Source of the DNA: Tetragonia tetragonoides
Lineage: Eukaryota; Streptophyta; Magnoliopsida; Caryophyllales; Aizoaceae
Assembly (NCBI GenBank): GCA_038025085.1
Contig: CM076149.1
Coordinates: 29,673,001 to 29,737,000 of the forward strand
DNA length: 64,000 nt
Reading direction: 5' to 3'
Shown: in pieces, positions 11,732 through 25,076 of the stretch
Position numbering within the stretch: the stretch's first letter is position 1
Layout of the letters: each line of letters opens with the position of its first letter
Notes under the pieces: generated by a model
Databases searched by the model: none
Told to the model about the DNA's origin: nothing
The model's input: only the letters and a program-made list of their open reading frames with translations
Program-made: the position numbers and the translations under genes

Positions 11732-14700
11732 TCATTGTACCTCCACATCCTTCTCAAGGTAACTAGGAGTATCAATATCATAGCTCCCGTCACTTTTCTT
11801 GCGTTTAAATGATCTTTCACTCAGAAATCGGACAATGCCACTTCTGGACCCTGATACAGAACCAGCTCCATTGATTGATCCATTCCCAGTATTCTTCTTC
11901 GCCAAATTTTCCAACATGGATTTGGTAAGTGTTTCAAAACGGCGTCTAAAAGTTGGAAACCTTGAGATTGATTTCGTGATTCCTCGAAGCCTTTCAATTG
12001 AACAGAAGATATTAGATTAATGAATATAAAATAAGATGTACTCGAGATTACAATTGTGTAGACATCTACAAAAGTAGATACCAAACCAACAAAGACAAAA
12101 CAAGAAAACAAGCCAGCATTAGATTGCCCAAACTGGCAGTAATGTATTCCGCCTACAATATGTAACTTAACCACCATTCTCTATTCTCAATGAAATGGAA
12201 AATTAAACAGCACATTCTCTATAACCTTAAATATCACATTAAACGTAAAGTGACCACGCAATCGTGATGCACAATGCATCAGCCACAACATGCACTAAAC
12301 AGTAAACACCCATGAACGGATTTTGAGCTAAAACACTCTTAAGCTCTTCTTTTGGCTTGAATTGCATTCTGTTGATCAACAATCGAGTTCTGTCAAGGTT
12401 TACAACTAACTCCCCACACTTGTAAGCTTTGATGGCCTGTGGATATCCATGAAGACATCAAGCATAATTACAGCTCATTTTGGATTTTTACTTTTATTTT
12501 CTTGCACTATGATGGGAGATTGATGTGCAGAAGTTGGGGTGCACAAATTCAGATCTCCAACAGATGAAGTGTCCGTTGAGGTATAAATCAGACCCCAAAC
12601 ACTTCATTCAGATCTGTTTTGCGTCACATGTCAGAAACAGTCCTAAGTTAATGTTTTGAGCTCATTTTGTGAACATTTTGGATGATTCTAGGTATAACAT
12701 TTGAAAGCAAGCTTGAGCTCATTTTGTGAACATTTTGGATGATTCTAGGTATAACATTTGAAAGCAAGCTTGCATAATCTGTTTCCTTTATTTTTAAAAC
12801 TCTTGGAAAAGGTTTTCAAGTGTCCAAGGAAGGAGAAAAAGCACCCATTACAGCAAACAGCTTTCAGACCTGCACAATGACTTGCTTTGGTAGGTAGGTT
12901 GATCTTTGATTGCGTTTGAGGGAACAAATGAAGGGAAGTTGGGAATGGTTCTGCAGACTTCAGTTGACATGTCAGGAATTAGTGCAAGAGGAAAAAAAAC
13001 CATTACAGAGACCTTTTAGTCCTGACACAAAAGCAATGTCCAAACAGTGCATAATCTGTTGTTTTGAGCTTGTTAATGTTCAACAGAGGTCCCTGCTGGT
13101 TTCTTAGCACATATGGTTAAAGCATGATTATTCAGGTGTTTTGAAGTCATTTATTGAAGTGTTTCAGTTGAGATAAGTAGCAAGAAACACCAAAAAGGCT
13201 GGGTTACACAATCAGGTAATAATGTCTAATTGAGATTGTGTGTGTTACAATGAGTTTTTTGTGAGTTCCACTGCTACAACTTCGTATCCTTTGATAGATT
13301 CTGTTTTATATGATACAATTCATATTGTCCTCAAATATAACTTTGCTTTCAAAATACACAATTCTTGGAGTCTTTGAGTGTTCTTTTTCTGTTTTCTTTT
13401 AAAAAACCACAAAAAAACAGTTTGAGGGTTCTTGATTGCTAGGTGGTAGTTTGGGATGGATCAAATTTTTTTGGGGGGGGGGGGGATCAAATAAAACAAA
13501 ATAAAATTGAATCAAACACATAATGGTAGGGATTAAAATGCTTTAAATTTCTCTCTTAAGAGGCAGCAATAAACTTACCCTTAACAATTTCTATCTTATC
13601 CAAATAATCTCTGGTACCCCTTTAATGGAAATTAGGGGGTGTATTTTGCACATAGCAGAAACTTGTATGAACTTGGTCAATAGTATGGATTAATGGAAAA
13701 ACTTTGGTAGGATCATTGGTGAGTTTTTACAAAAAAAAAAAAAGAAGAAGAATGACTTCTAAATTTCGAGGTATGACACTTTTAATATGTAAGATTAACT
13801 TTTAAAAGTTTAGGGGTGCCTTAAGTAGGTATTATCAATGACCTTTAGAACAAAAAGGTGACATATTAAAAAGGCTACCTAGTCCATACTATCGAGTATC
13901 GACAACTTGTCTAAAAGATTGACTCAAACTCAAGAAACGAATACCTTGCATATCATGAATCAATATTAATCAATGTTATAAAAACCTAAAGTGATCGAGG
14001 GACAAAGGGAGTACATGACAAAAAGAAAGATGCCACTACCTTCGAGCCAATGCCTCAAGTTCTGCTCTTTTAGCAGCAGATTGAGGGGGATTTCCTGTGA
14101 CAGATATCTGTAATCTCTTAGGATCTCCACTCAACAAGACCAATTTGCCAAAGTAATCCTCCTCCTCTGGTGAGAGGTTTTCTGCTTTTATCTGTTCTTT
14201 CAAGATCAGAAGTGGGTTCAAAAACCAATCAAAGAATGTCTCTTTCGGTCTATTCGTGCTAGTTATCTCAGTAGAGTTATCACCTATGCACCAGAAAAAT
14301 AAACATAAACCAGTAGCTTTCTAAATTCCCAATTCATTGGAAAACCAAAATCATGAACACAAATTCCTTAAAATATTATTAAGAACAGGACCACAAGCTT
14401 GACTTACTCAGCAGCAAACCCGAAGAATTAGCTTTTGCAGAACGTATAAGCATCTGTAAGATGCAATAAGCAGGCAAACCGGTGCATATGACACCATTGT
14501 CATCTTTTCCAGATTTGGCATCTTCAATATCTCTCATTGATATTAGCCCTTCAGAGACCAATATTTCTCCATGGCGATGGCACTCTTTAAATAAGCCATC
14601 TAGTAGCTGCATTTTTTAAGGGTGAATTCATATCACATAACATCGAGAGAAGTAAATTTCCGAAGTCATCAACAAAAAGAACAAAGAAATTTGTGCAGAA

Positions 14701-17700
14701 AAATCTGAATGCAAAATAATATACCTCAAGTGGCTTCAAATCAACCATAGGCTTCAGAGATGCATTACGAGAGAGGGTCTTCTGGAAATAACTGGGCCTC
14801 GAAAACGAAGGTGCACGTGATGGTGTTTGAGATGATGCATCCTTCTTTCGGTAATAAGGTCTGTTCAGAAGAAAGACATATATCACCTTTGATCTCAAAA
14901 TAAATAGACTGCACTAAAGTTGAGGAGATAACCTCGGAAAACAAGTTCCTTCTGGCATGTCAATGACATCATTGGCATATTCATCATATATGGCCAGGGC
15001 TGCAATAATATAACGAAACCCCATGAAGATAGAGGATTCCTGCACTCAAAAGTATAGATTAACCTTCAAAAAACTTGAGAGCCATATGACATATTTGTAG
15101 AAAACAGCAAGTAATTTCTAAGCTTGATCAGTTGCCCGAAAACTGTGGCATTGCATGAGGAGACACAAAGAAGGCCAAACGAATTGTTACAGGATGTCTA
15201 GCGGCGACCAACAACCAGATCTCATCATAAATTTCATCTTAAGTTAAATATGTCCCAATTAGACCGAGAGGAAAAACATAACCTAGCTTATCATGGATTT
15301 ACATGGCTCTAAACAGCCAGAATGTATTGTTCCCATTCAAAATCCGAGTACGTTAACAGTGCACGAAGAAAAGATTGATTTCTTATAACTCAAGGTGTCA
15401 AAGAGCCAGTGTCGTTTTTTATGTGGTCATTTAGCTTTTCTGGAAACATAGTTGGGAGTTGAAATAGTTCATTTCCAGTAGCAATGTCGAGAACAAAAGA
15501 AAGAAAGAAAGATGTGCTGTTAGAACAAAGAGCACAATGCAAGACAATAGAATTGATATACTCTGTGATAAATACTTTTTACTAACTATAAGAATCTACT
15601 GATTCGATGTTTTTCAGTTGATATATCCACAAATCTGAACTGTAAGTAATGACTTAAGGGACATGAGAACTACAAATTCAATGTGTATCGAGCAACAGGG
15701 TACTTACACAAGTACACTCCCCCAATATCGAACTAGAAAAACCTACGCGATGAACAAGCAATGACATTCAGTTCATAGAAGTCTGTAAACTTCACTAATC
15801 AGTACATCAAGTTGCATAAAATGGTTCTTTCAACAGCTGTTAAGTGGGTTGTCCTCCCACATTGGTAAAGAAAGAGAGCATTGAGGTCTTTATCAATCTA
15901 TAAAAGTTATGAGTAATTTGGAATACTAGGGAGTATCATGAACATAGGAATGGGCTATTGACTGTGCATTGACATACTCGTCTAATTCCAAAATTAATCC
16001 TAGCCACATTATGGACAAAAAAGACAACTCAAAGCTTCGTAATTAGATAAATAACACACAATCAAAGTTAGAAAATTATAACTGAAATATCAGTGACTTT
16101 AAGGGGTTAACCTGATAAGCAACCACCCCTCCATAAGCACCTAGAATGACACTTGAAACCATAGAGCCTAATACTGCGCCAACAACAGCCAATGGCCAGA
16201 GAAGAATAGCAAGACCTGCAAAAGGGACACATATTGTATCAAGGAACGGGCCCTCACGACCTATCAGGTCATGTAGCAGTCGCTTCCACCCCTTAAAGAG
16301 CATGTAAGGGCTTTTGAATAAGGCAAGAAGTGAGATGACTGGCACATCAATCATAACACCAAGTGCACCAGCTATAAATGCTCCAGGTAAATAAAGTATT
16401 CTGCAAGCCAATAAAGGTTAATAAGACATGACATAGGAAAGGATAGCAACAGAATAACCAAGAATCTTTAACAATGTACACCAGTGCTGGCTGTTCTAAA
16501 TTCTAATTACAAAAAATTCCTGCAGGTTGTGTGCATAGTACTCCAAAAACTATACAAAGATTTCCAACCATAATCCATGTCACATAAGAAGCAGACATAA
16601 AATGGCATCACTCACATCCCATAAAGGACATGCTTTCGTTAATGCAAATACTTTTCACATGAAGCAGCCGAAGTGAAAAAAGACACTTCTGCCTGAATTC
16701 CTATGATTTTTAACGTCAAGGCAGTATACATGTATATACACTAACCTAATCTCATAATACTTGGCATCTGGAGGACCACGATTTCTCAGTTCATCCATAA
16801 TTGAAAAGTACGAATGGAAACAAACATCTCCAAAATCTCTAACAACAGTGAAGCAACCCTGAATAGTACTCCAAGTTCCATCCTGCAAGTTTGAATGAAA
16901 CTGTGTCACATATTTAAGAGTTTAGAAATTAATATTAACTTGACCACTTAAAAGAGAATGTTTTGCTTTGGTGTTTTTCTGTTTCAGAAAAGGTTTAGCC
17001 AAACAGAATAATGGATTACATACAAGGATACAGTGAGAAAATTTATCTGTCTTCTCCTCTCCGACAGCATCAAAAGTAGCAAATACTGGTGAAAGGAAGC
17101 CATAGGCTGCACCGGCTACAATACTGGCAAGTATACCAACCACTGGCCATAGTATCCATAGAACAAATATGCATGGACACATCACAAGCTTCAAAACAGG
17201 TCCTACTTGCTTGGCTCTGCCATTCAGGTGGTAAAAATACTATGAAATAAGTAGCAGTCATTATAATATATGAAAAATGGAATGTAAAGCACTGAGATCA
17301 CATTTTTTATGCTAGAAAAGAACCTTAAAACGCAAAAATATGTCCAAAAGAAGTGTGCTGGCCAAAGGCCCAAGATGATTGCAGAATTCCCCACTGTCAT
17401 GATTAGGCATACGAAAGGGCAGAATATGATGCCTGCAAGAAAATCAAACAAGTGGAAATTTCATGAATCAGCCATATATATACATAAATAAGTTCATGAA
17501 TCAAACAAGGGCAGAATATAATGCCTGCAAGAATTCCCCACTGTTTCAAGAATAGTGTTTTTAATTTGCTTTTAGCACTTACAAAAAAGTAAAGATACAG
17601 ATAAAGTATTGGTAATAAAAATAAAAATAAAAATAAAAATAAATCAGAAAAGTAGGGAATGATGAAATTGGCTGAGCAGGTCAGTGCCAATATCCGGCTC

Positions 17701-19541
17701 TCATTAATGAGCCAAGTAGCTAGGTTTGGGAATATTCTCCGGCTCTTTTCATTCGGCAAATGAAAGTAGTCAGCAAGACATCTGGTTAAGCAAATGATAA
17801 AAAGGAATATCACGCCGCAGCCCAGGAACTTTCAGTGATGAACTTCTGGGCCAAACAAATCTGAAGAGAGACCTGCTGGCTGGGGATCAACAAATTAAAA
17901 AGCAGCAGCAGCATTTCCAGGGAGCAGTACATGTCCAGCATTCAGCAGGTTAACCAAACAAGACAATGAGATCAGGAAGATAGGACAGCACTAATTCGAC
18001 CTGAACTCAGGGTTATACTATAAGCAGCAGCTCAGCATTTTCATGATCTGTTCAGCTTGGAGGAGAGCATTTCAACTGAAAAGAGAGAGGGGAGAGAGGA
18101 AGCTGACTAGGGAAGAGGGGGGTGTTCCCTTGCGCAATACTGGATAGTCCTGCTCGCTCCCTACAGTAGCACATCAGCAGCACCATGAAAAACCAGCAAG
18201 CGGCACCAATTTCATTCCCTTCTTTCTTTCATTATATTTGTTTTTCTTTTCACTTTTCTTCTTTTGGCAGTAGCATAGAACAGTAGAATAGAATGAGCAA
18301 GCAGATGGCAATAGGCTTAGCTCTATGGTTTCTCTTTTCATTTCATTACTGTTTTGGTTAGCTTTGCTTTGTTCATGTTTTCTGATTTGTTAGAGGCAGT
18401 TGCAGTCTTGCAGAGAAATAAGCCTTTACAATTATTACACACTTGAAACTCCTCGAATTTATGTCATGATTATCTTACTAAAGCTCTTATAACTCCTATG
18501 CATTTTAAGTAATCAATTTTCTATTTTGGGATTTAACCTGAACAAAACATTTGGGGTTTTCTTGGTTCACTGGAATGCAACAAGATTAAGCTGTAAATTT
18601 CCTTTCCTTTCTTAACACTTGCTAGTTAGAGGTATGTTAAGTTACTCCCTATCATTCATTTCTAACTTGAAATCCTTAAACTAGATATTTGTCACTTTCT
18701 TTGCGAATATAAGCAAATGTAGTCAGTTAATCAGTACAGTTAAATCAGCCAATTAATCTAGACTGTTATTATTGAACATTTTAATTTGGTACATAGCTGG
18801 TTGCCTAATTTCATATCCCATCCTCTTGGATTGCCCCTCAAGTCACTGTTTTCACCACTGTGAACCTCCATGAAAACTTGTCAATCAAAAATGATACTCC
18901 CATCAAATACTCCTCTAGAAAACACTGAAGCACTTCAATCCAGTCCCTTGATGTCCACTAATCAAAAATGGGCAAATTCCATAATACTTGATCATTATAT
19001 TAAGTGCACTAATAAAAAAAGGGCAAATTCCATAATTCTTGATCATTAAATTAAGTGTCATATTACATAGGTCTCAAGTCCAATCAAATTACCCAATTCC
19101 ATAATGCAGAACAAACCCAAGTTAAAAACTAGTTTCAATCAAAAGTGGGCAAATTCCATAATTCTTGATAATAAAATTAAGTGTCATTACATAGGTTTCA
19201 AGTCCAATCAAATTACCAATACCATAATGCTAAACAAACCCCAATTAAAAACTAGTTTCAATCTCCTTACTATGCAACATATGATATGCACAGATGACAA
19301 CCCAAAAAAAAAAAAAGAACCCACAACAAAATGGCAGTGATTTATTCACTCATGAAAAGATTAACTAACTATGAAACAAACACAAAAAAAATACCCAATA
19401 TATAATTGCTGATTTTCAAGAACAAGAAAAGGCAGGGAAAATTTTACCTTTAATGGTGCCAAGAAGAAGAAGACCAATGAAATAAGGCAGAAAACGAATA
19501 AACTGCCATAAAGAAGCCCAAACTCCTCTTGGAGGCTCCAT
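11732..19541 (-). CDS. Multi-pass membrane protein, At3g27390-like (10 exons, 588 aa)
   Basis: Exons, 5' to 3', are 19541-19448, 17432-17324, 17216-17024, 16882-16746, 16400-16112, 15039-14933, 14860-14725, 14606-14408, 14283-14040 and 11990-11732. All junctions are GT-AG, phases agree, and the total is 1767 nt including the stop. The protein begins MEPPRGVWASLW. Hydrophobic segments lie near residues 9-31, 35-62, 75-110, 181-205 and 236-270. A conserved DLIGREGPFLDT stretch precedes the last of these, and a basic, Ser-rich cytosolic-type tail ends in EKDVEVQ. From memory, order and length match the plant family annotated 'uncharacterized membrane protein At3g27390'. Its biochemical role is unknown to me. 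First and last introns are about 2 kb and hold small repeats but no clear transposon. It is the only uninterrupted host gene in the window. Confidence 0.92.
12656..12771. repeat. 57-bp tandem duplication in the last intron
   Basis: A 57-bp unit starting near TTGAGCTCATTTTGTG occurs twice in direct tandem with no visible mismatch. It lies in the 2-kb intron between exons 9 and 10 of the membrane-protein gene. Confidence 0.9.
17509..17532 (-). repeat. Partial copy of the exon 2 acceptor inside intron 1
   Basis: The bases at 17509-17532 repeat those at 17418-17441 with one change. This reproduces the intron-exon 2 junction (TTGCAG followed by the codons for IIFCP) about 90 bp upstream of the true acceptor. 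A second fragment, GAATTCCCCACTGT, also from exon 2, follows at 17531-17544. It could act as a decoy acceptor. Confidence 0.8.
18966..19265. repeat. Tandem repeat in intron 1
   Basis: Units beginning GGGCAAATTCCATAATNCTTG start near 18968, 19021 and 19147. The last two share about 120 bp, including CAAGTCCAATCAAATTACC and AAAACTAGTTTCAATC. The first is a truncated unit of about 53 bp. The array lies within intron 1 of the membrane-protein gene. Confidence 0.8.
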
Positions 19542-19575
19542 TAAATTCTCTCTCTTTTTTTCTCTCTCTTTCAAC
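19542..19575 (-). promoter_or_regulatory. GA/CT-rich leader upstream of the membrane-protein start
   Basis: Directly upstream of the ATG, the minus strand has GAGAGAGAAAAAAAGAGAGAGA. Such purine/pyrimidine tracts are common in plant 5' leaders. I see no convincing TATA box, and the transcription start is unknown. Confidence 0.4.
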
Positions 19576-20167
19576 AATTAGCACAGATCTTGCAAGAGAA
19601 ATTCCATTTTAGTGCCACTGGTTGGTAATGGTTATACTGTTGCTTTGTGTTGGTGGGTTTTTTTATGAAGATAGCGGTTGGACAACTGCTACTACAGGTG
19701 CTAGAAGAGAGAGAAAACCGAAGATAAGAGAACAGTTAAGTGACAACAATACCAACATAGAACATACTCATTTGAAGAAAGGAATATTTACTGATAATAA
19801 TCAATTGAAAGCAAAAACTAAAGCATAGATTCGCCAAATAATTGGAACACAAATCATTTCGTAGATTTAAATTGACATTTTTTTTTGTACACTACAGTCC
19901 ACGTCAGCGTGTTTTATTTACATTGACTTGAACCAAAAAAAAAAAAAAGAAAAAAAAGAAGTGTTTTATGAGAAGAGTGAGGATGTGGAAGTGGATTAAT
20001 GGAACACTTACCTGTATTATTAGTGTCTAAAAGGTGTTTTTATAAGAAGAGAAATGAAAACACGTCTCATTTTCTTTCATGTAAACACGCTTTAAACACA
20101 TGCAATACAGTGGAAAACGATATGCAACGAGTAAAGAAAAAGTAAAAGTGATACGTAAAGAATAAAT
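19576..20167. other. Upstream region of the membrane-protein gene
   Basis: AT-rich DNA without recognisable coding content. An open frame at 19622-19828 has no motif. This is the likely promoter region of the minus-strand gene at 11732-19541, ending where a MULE-like element begins. Confidence 0.4.
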
Positions 20168-21012
20168 GATTTTTTGTGGGGAACTACCTTGTTTGATGTG
20201 TTTTTTTGCGACTTACTACTTAATAACTTTTTTTTTGTGGAAAACTACCTTACAATGCGAATTTCTTTGTTGACCCATAACTAAAACCACTTTTTTTATT
20301 CTAATTTTTTTAAAAGGCCAAAATACCCCTCATTAAAACTAAATCACCCTCCCTTTATTTTCTCTTTCCTTAACCAGTTCACGAATTAACAAGTATTAAG
20401 ATTTCTTGGATCCTTTGTCAATTAATTTCCCCAAAAACTCGTTCCGAAAGTGGGGATTTTCGAGAGGAAGAGTGAAAAAAAGGTGGGTCAAGGTGAAAAA
20501 AATGCTTAGGGGAGGGAAATGGTGGTGAGGATAGAAATCTTTACTCGGAAATAGAAAGAAGATGGGGTGATTTCATCAATTCAGCCAAAAAGGCTCTTTG
20601 TGGTGAAAGATCGACTATTGCAAGGAAGCCAGTAAAGAGTATTAGAGTTGTTGCTAGTAGGTATAAATTATAATTTGATGGGAGATGGTGGCACTTCAGC
20701 CATGAAAGAACTTAGGAAGAGATCATGGCCTGAAATGAAGAGAATTTAAGATATCTGAGAGGAAACGCGTTTCTTTTGGTTTTGAAATCACAAGAGGCAC
20801 AACAACTATGAACTGAAACTAAGGTGAAGAAGAGGAGCACGTGAGGTTGTGAGGGGTATTCTGGCCTTTTAAAAAAATTAGAACCAAAAAACTGGGTCTT
20901 AGGTATGGGTCAACAAAAAAATTTACATTGCAAGGTAGTTTCCCACAAAAAAAAAGTTATAAGGTAGTAAGTCATAAAAAACATTAAATAAGGTAGTTCC
21001 TCACAAAAAATC
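20168..21012. mobile_element. MULE-like non-autonomous element with TIRs of about 170 bp
   Basis: The left end, GATTTTTTGTGGGGAACTAC, and the right end are inverted copies that stay alignable for about 170 bp (through the TTGTTGACCCATA and AATACCCCTCA blocks). The unit is about 845 bp with no transposase. Flanking 9-mers AAGAATAAA and TAAAATAAA agree at seven positions, so the target duplication is only suggestive. It sits about 630 bp upstream of the membrane-protein start. Confidence 0.8.
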
Positions 21013-21222
21013 CTAAAATAAACACAAAAACTTGTTTAAGAAGGTCTTTTTGTAACTTTTGGTGAGACGGATAACAAGAGTCACTACTTATAATAAGTGA
21101 CCATTACATTGCTAAATAATAACCCTATTTTTCTGTAAGTTGGTCTCACACAACAAAAATTAAAAAAAAGGGTTGAAAATAATTTATAAGTTTCTATCAA
21201 AAAAAAATATATATATTTTTAA

Positions 21223-22299
21223 TGGGAATTCCAATTGGTGCCCTTGTGATTTTGACTTTTCCAAGTGATACCCAAACCTTTTTTTTTAAAAATCTAACAA
21301 GTATCCTTGTACTTTATAAGTTGTTTACTCTGTGTCATTATTCATTGTTTTCCGTCACACCTTTGTTATTTTCTAATTTTGCCATTTTTAATTCAATTAT
21401 TTTGTTGTAACAAAAAAAAAAAAAAAAAGAATTTGTTGCAACCACCGTAGATCTACATCTGCTCACAATCACCATTGACCACTAACCCCAAAGATATTTT
21501 GAACCTCACATGGCTCACTCACCCTTTTTTTTCCATTAAACTTTGAACAAACTATCTAACTCAAGCATTTTCCCTATTTTTGTTTTTGATCATCTTCCCC
21601 TGTAGCCAATTTGGAGAGATACTTATTCAATGGCTAAATATTATTTTAACGTTAGGGATTTTGGCAAGACTTGTAAAGCTTTGGATAATGGGTTGATGAT
21701 GGGCTGGCCTGTTTTGAAGCCCCTATCTCCCATTTCGAAGCCCCTATTTGGAAGGGGCTGTTGACTGTTGAGGGTGTTATGAAGTGAAAGAGCAGGTAGA
21801 ATATAGTGTTGGAGTTTTCGCTGATAAATTTTGTATCTTTTGGTGAGTGATGGTTGGGTTTTGTTGGGGGTGGAGGAGAGAGAAAAAGTGAGGTGGTGTG
21901 TGGTTGTGTTTGGCGTAGAGTGAGAAAGGGCTTGTGAATGAAGTTGAGGTGGGGTGATTTTCAAAAAACCATTGCAGGCAACGAGGTTGCTCTTGAGCAA
22001 CAATGGCGTGGACAAGCTTGGATGGGGGAGAAGAGGAGAGAGAACGGGTTGGGTAGGTTTTTTTATATTTTATTTATCTATTTCAAAAAATATAAATGAA
22101 TTTCTTTAAAGGAAAATACTAACAATAAAAAAAAGTTTAATTACAGCCACGTAACTAACGACAGAGGTAATGGAAAATAATAAATAGTGGTACAGAGTGA
22201 ACGATTTTTAAAGTACAAGGATATCTCTTGGATTTGTGAAATAGTTTTGGGCACTATTTGGAAAAGACAAAACCACACGGACACCAATTGAAATTCTCC
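21223..22299. mobile_element. MULE-like non-autonomous element, 9-bp TSD
   Basis: Ends TGGGAATTCCAATTGGTG and its near-complement frame a unit of 1077 bp, with inverted repeats alignable for about 135 bp (shared TATCCTTGTACTTTA block). A perfect 9-bp duplication, TATTTTTAA, flanks it (21214-21222 and 22300-22308). The interior holds a minus-strand open frame (22015-21641, 124 codons) with no domain I recognise. It might be a captured host fragment, but nothing proves it. Confidence 0.9.
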
Positions 22300-22308
22300 T
22301 ATTTTTAA

Positions 22309-22640
22309 GTATTTTGGATTGGTTCGGAGTAGAGCTGATCATGGACTGGACGATCTGAAAAGTCTGATCCTCCTGGTCCGCAATTTGGGTACATATGGAC
22401 AAGGTTTTGAAAAAAGTTTATTTAATGGGTGGACAAGGACAACAAAAAATAGCTCATGGGCGAGCCCTCCCGGCGCGTTTATTATATTTTACTTCAAAAA
22501 TTGTGAGTTTTGTTGTCTGTTTGTGTGTTGTTAAGACTTATCTTTGGGAAGAAAAAAATCATAATCATGATTGTGTGGAAAGGGAAATATTACTCTTGAC
22601 TGATTATGGAAAGTGAGACTCTTTTTTTTTTTTTGGAAGG
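22309..22640. other. Unassigned interval
   Basis: No gene, terminal repeat or motif was recognised. A 13-T run lies near 22622-22634, next to the truncated end of the following gypsy element. Confidence 0.4.
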
Positions 22641-23240
22641 ATCTTTAATCAAAACACGTTACGTACTAGGGTTCTTTTTTCTTGAAAAACAAATCTCCCT
22701 AATATGGTTAGTAGCATCATAGGAAATATACTTCCTAAAAAGAAAATATTCTAGACTCGATCTTAGAAAGATATCTACACAATAAGGGATATAAAATAAC
22801 GCAAAAAGATTGCGCTCACACAAATTGGCAAACAATCATGCAAGAATGGACATGTGAATGAATGCAATATTGGGTGAATCTATGGCTTTGGTAAGGGAAC
22901 CCACGACCGAATGCGTTTCGTCATCTATGGGATACATAATAAAACTAGACGTACCGTTTCACATATCTCGAATGGAAACATGTGAATGTCATGGGGTGGA
23001 ATACGACTATGTGCAAAGATAATTCGGACCTAGTGGGTCACCGGCCTAAGTCATAGACAATGCTCCAAAGGGTAATTCCTGTTTATGGTGTGGCGATGTC
23101 TTTCGACATCTTGCGAAAATAACGCATGCAAATGGATGACATGAATACAAAGCAATAATAACCATATAATGATCTTGAACCAAGAAATAATAATTAACAA
23201 TCAACATGGACAAGCTTTCGAATTACACCCTCTTATTAAA

Positions 23241-23258
23241 TCCCCAGTGAAGTCGCCA
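23241..23258 (-). other. Primer-binding site of the truncated gypsy element
   Basis: One base after the LTR end, the minus strand reads TGGCGACTTCACTGGGGA. This is the same sequence as after the LTRs at 29388 and 52048. Its position is that of a tRNA primer site; the tRNA was not identified. Confidence 0.75.
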
Positions 23259-23259
23259 C

Positions 23260-25076
23260 TGTAAGAACCCTCGCCTTTCGGCGCCTATTTGAAATAATAA
23301 ATAATATTATATAGGTTCTTAAATAGAAGAGATTGATTGATTAAGGGATTATTGAACACATGAAGTCGCCACCAATTTTTAAGGAAACAATTGAAAACCA
23401 TCAAGACCCAATTCCTATTGGGAACTATGACTCATATAACCCAAAGGCCAAAGATTGAGTTCGGTGGTGTGGGTACGAAAAAACAAAACGAATCTCATCT
23501 AAATCGTCCGTAATAACGGCCTCTACTAGTCCCTATCCATGTTGATTCTTAATTCACATAACAAGGTTCCAAACAATCCGGCCGTCCAAGATCCTAAATT
23601 AACTAGGTGGGTTGAAACAAAACAAATTATTAAAGTTATCGCTTTGCACATGATTACCCAATTGCATGATTTAATTTATAGAACACAACCAAAATAAAAG
23701 AAATGTGTTCCCCAACCTTATCGTGCTAGCTTAACGCGCCAATTGTCAATTAGCATGAACAAACATGTTAGTAACTTCAATGGAAGTGAAATAAATTATA
23801 TAAACTTTAATTACATGTTAGTATGCTAATTGAATTGATTAATCATGAAAAACATGCAAAGACATGATATTTACAATAAACATGATAAGAAAACTAGAAA
23901 ATAAACTAAAAAGTATGAAAATCATGTAAGGATAATAATTAAACTAGCATATGCATAATAATCATGAAAACAATAATTAAAAATAATCTACATAGGATGA
24001 ACTAAATAAAACAATGAAAACATGCAAAGAATATTAACCATGATGATAATATAAATAAAACGTGCTTTGAAAATAGATTATAGAGTTGAAAAGATGAGCT
24101 CTCAGGTTGAACCTTGATTGTACTAGGATTGAATGCCAATTGCTCTTGATATTGGACTTGATCTTGGGATGAGACTTGTTTTTGATTATGGTTTGAAGAT
24201 GAGTTTGATAGATGTGACTAGGGTTGAATGGAATAGATGAGAGAGAGAGAGAGAGATTAGAGTTTTCTTGAGTTGAATGCCGTAATAATGAGCTATGTTC
24301 CCTAAGAACGGAGTTTAGAGGGGTATTTATAGGAAATTGGCCGAAAAGAAGGTCAAATTAGGGTTTTCGGGCCAAAAACGGTGCCCAACGGCCCCCCGGA
24401 GCGCCGCTGAAGGCTCAGCGGCCCCGATAGTGCAGCATGGGCTCAGCGGCTGGGCCGCTGGGGCCGGCGGCCCGTTTCACGACCTCCGCTCCCACGCAAA
24501 TGCCGCTGGAACGCTCGTTTGAACTCTGATTGGCCCGATTTTTGGTGCGTTGGATTTCTTGTTCAAAGGGCTTTCTTTTGACATATTGTGGACTCAAATA
24601 ACATACGTATCCTATGAGTTATGGCCCAAACACTAGAGAGATATTTTTTTCAATGGATTAATCAATCATCGGATCATATCTTCTTCGTTTCTAATGAGAT
24701 TTTGACCCATAATACATCATTGGAAAGCTAATTCAAAGAGGAATATAATACTAGTGGGCTAATACTCCAATTAATCCTGGCTAAAAATTAGTCTTGAACC
24801 ATGATATGCGGGTATGAGAATATCGTTTTTAGCCCGTAGCTTCATTAAATCATAACTTTTGACTCCGGTGTCCGATTGGGACAAATGAGATGGCGTTGAA
24901 AAGCTTATGCAAAGGGCTATTTGATGGTATGAAAATCTGAAGGGTGCGGAATAAATATGGATAATGGGAGACAAATAAGCACCAGTATTTTGAGTATTGA
25001 CATTCAATTCATTATTTTCATTATAGGTTATCATCATTGAGCATTTAAAAAAAGGGAACCGATTTTGGTGTTTACA
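23260..25076 (-). repeat. LTR of the truncated gypsy element
   Basis: In minus orientation the LTR starts TGTAAACACC and ends TTCTTACA, for 1817 bp. Its 3' part matches the LTR at 50568-52048 (GTAGAGGCCGTT and AGATGAGATTCGTTTTGTTT are shared). A GC-rich CAGCGGC block (24371-24500) lies upstream of the TATA box at 24331-24324. Confidence 0.85.
24324..24331 (-). promoter_or_regulatory. LTR TATA box
   Basis: TATAAATA on the minus strand, about 40 bp downstream of the GC-rich block, is placed as the LTR core promoter. Confidence 0.65.

Larger units (their letters stand above)
22640..25076 (-). mobile_element. Truncated minus-strand Ty3/gypsy (Tat-like) element, B family
   Basis: On the minus strand this is a complete LTR (25076-23260), a primer-binding site, and about 600 bp of 5' untranslated region, cut off near 22640. 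The untranslated part is the complement-oriented relative of 52068-52730: both share the AAGATGTCGAAAGACATC-type block and the CACATAGTCGTATTCCACYCC block. No gag or pol remains. It abuts the tandem repeat array that starts at 25077, probably by insertion into it. Confidence 0.85.

Noticed and set aside
17403..17813. 136-codon minus-strand frame over intron 1 and exon 2 of the membrane-protein gene
   Set aside because: It reads through the real exon 2 acceptor and the decoy copy; the spliced model with matching phases explains the locus better.
20158..21022. Perfect 9-bp target duplication for the element at 20168-21012
   Set aside because: The best flanking 9-mers differ at two positions, so the element is supported by its long inverted repeats only.
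24337..24597. Open frames in the GC-rich part of the LTR
   Set aside because: They arise from the high GC content of the LTR promoter block and have no domain similarity.
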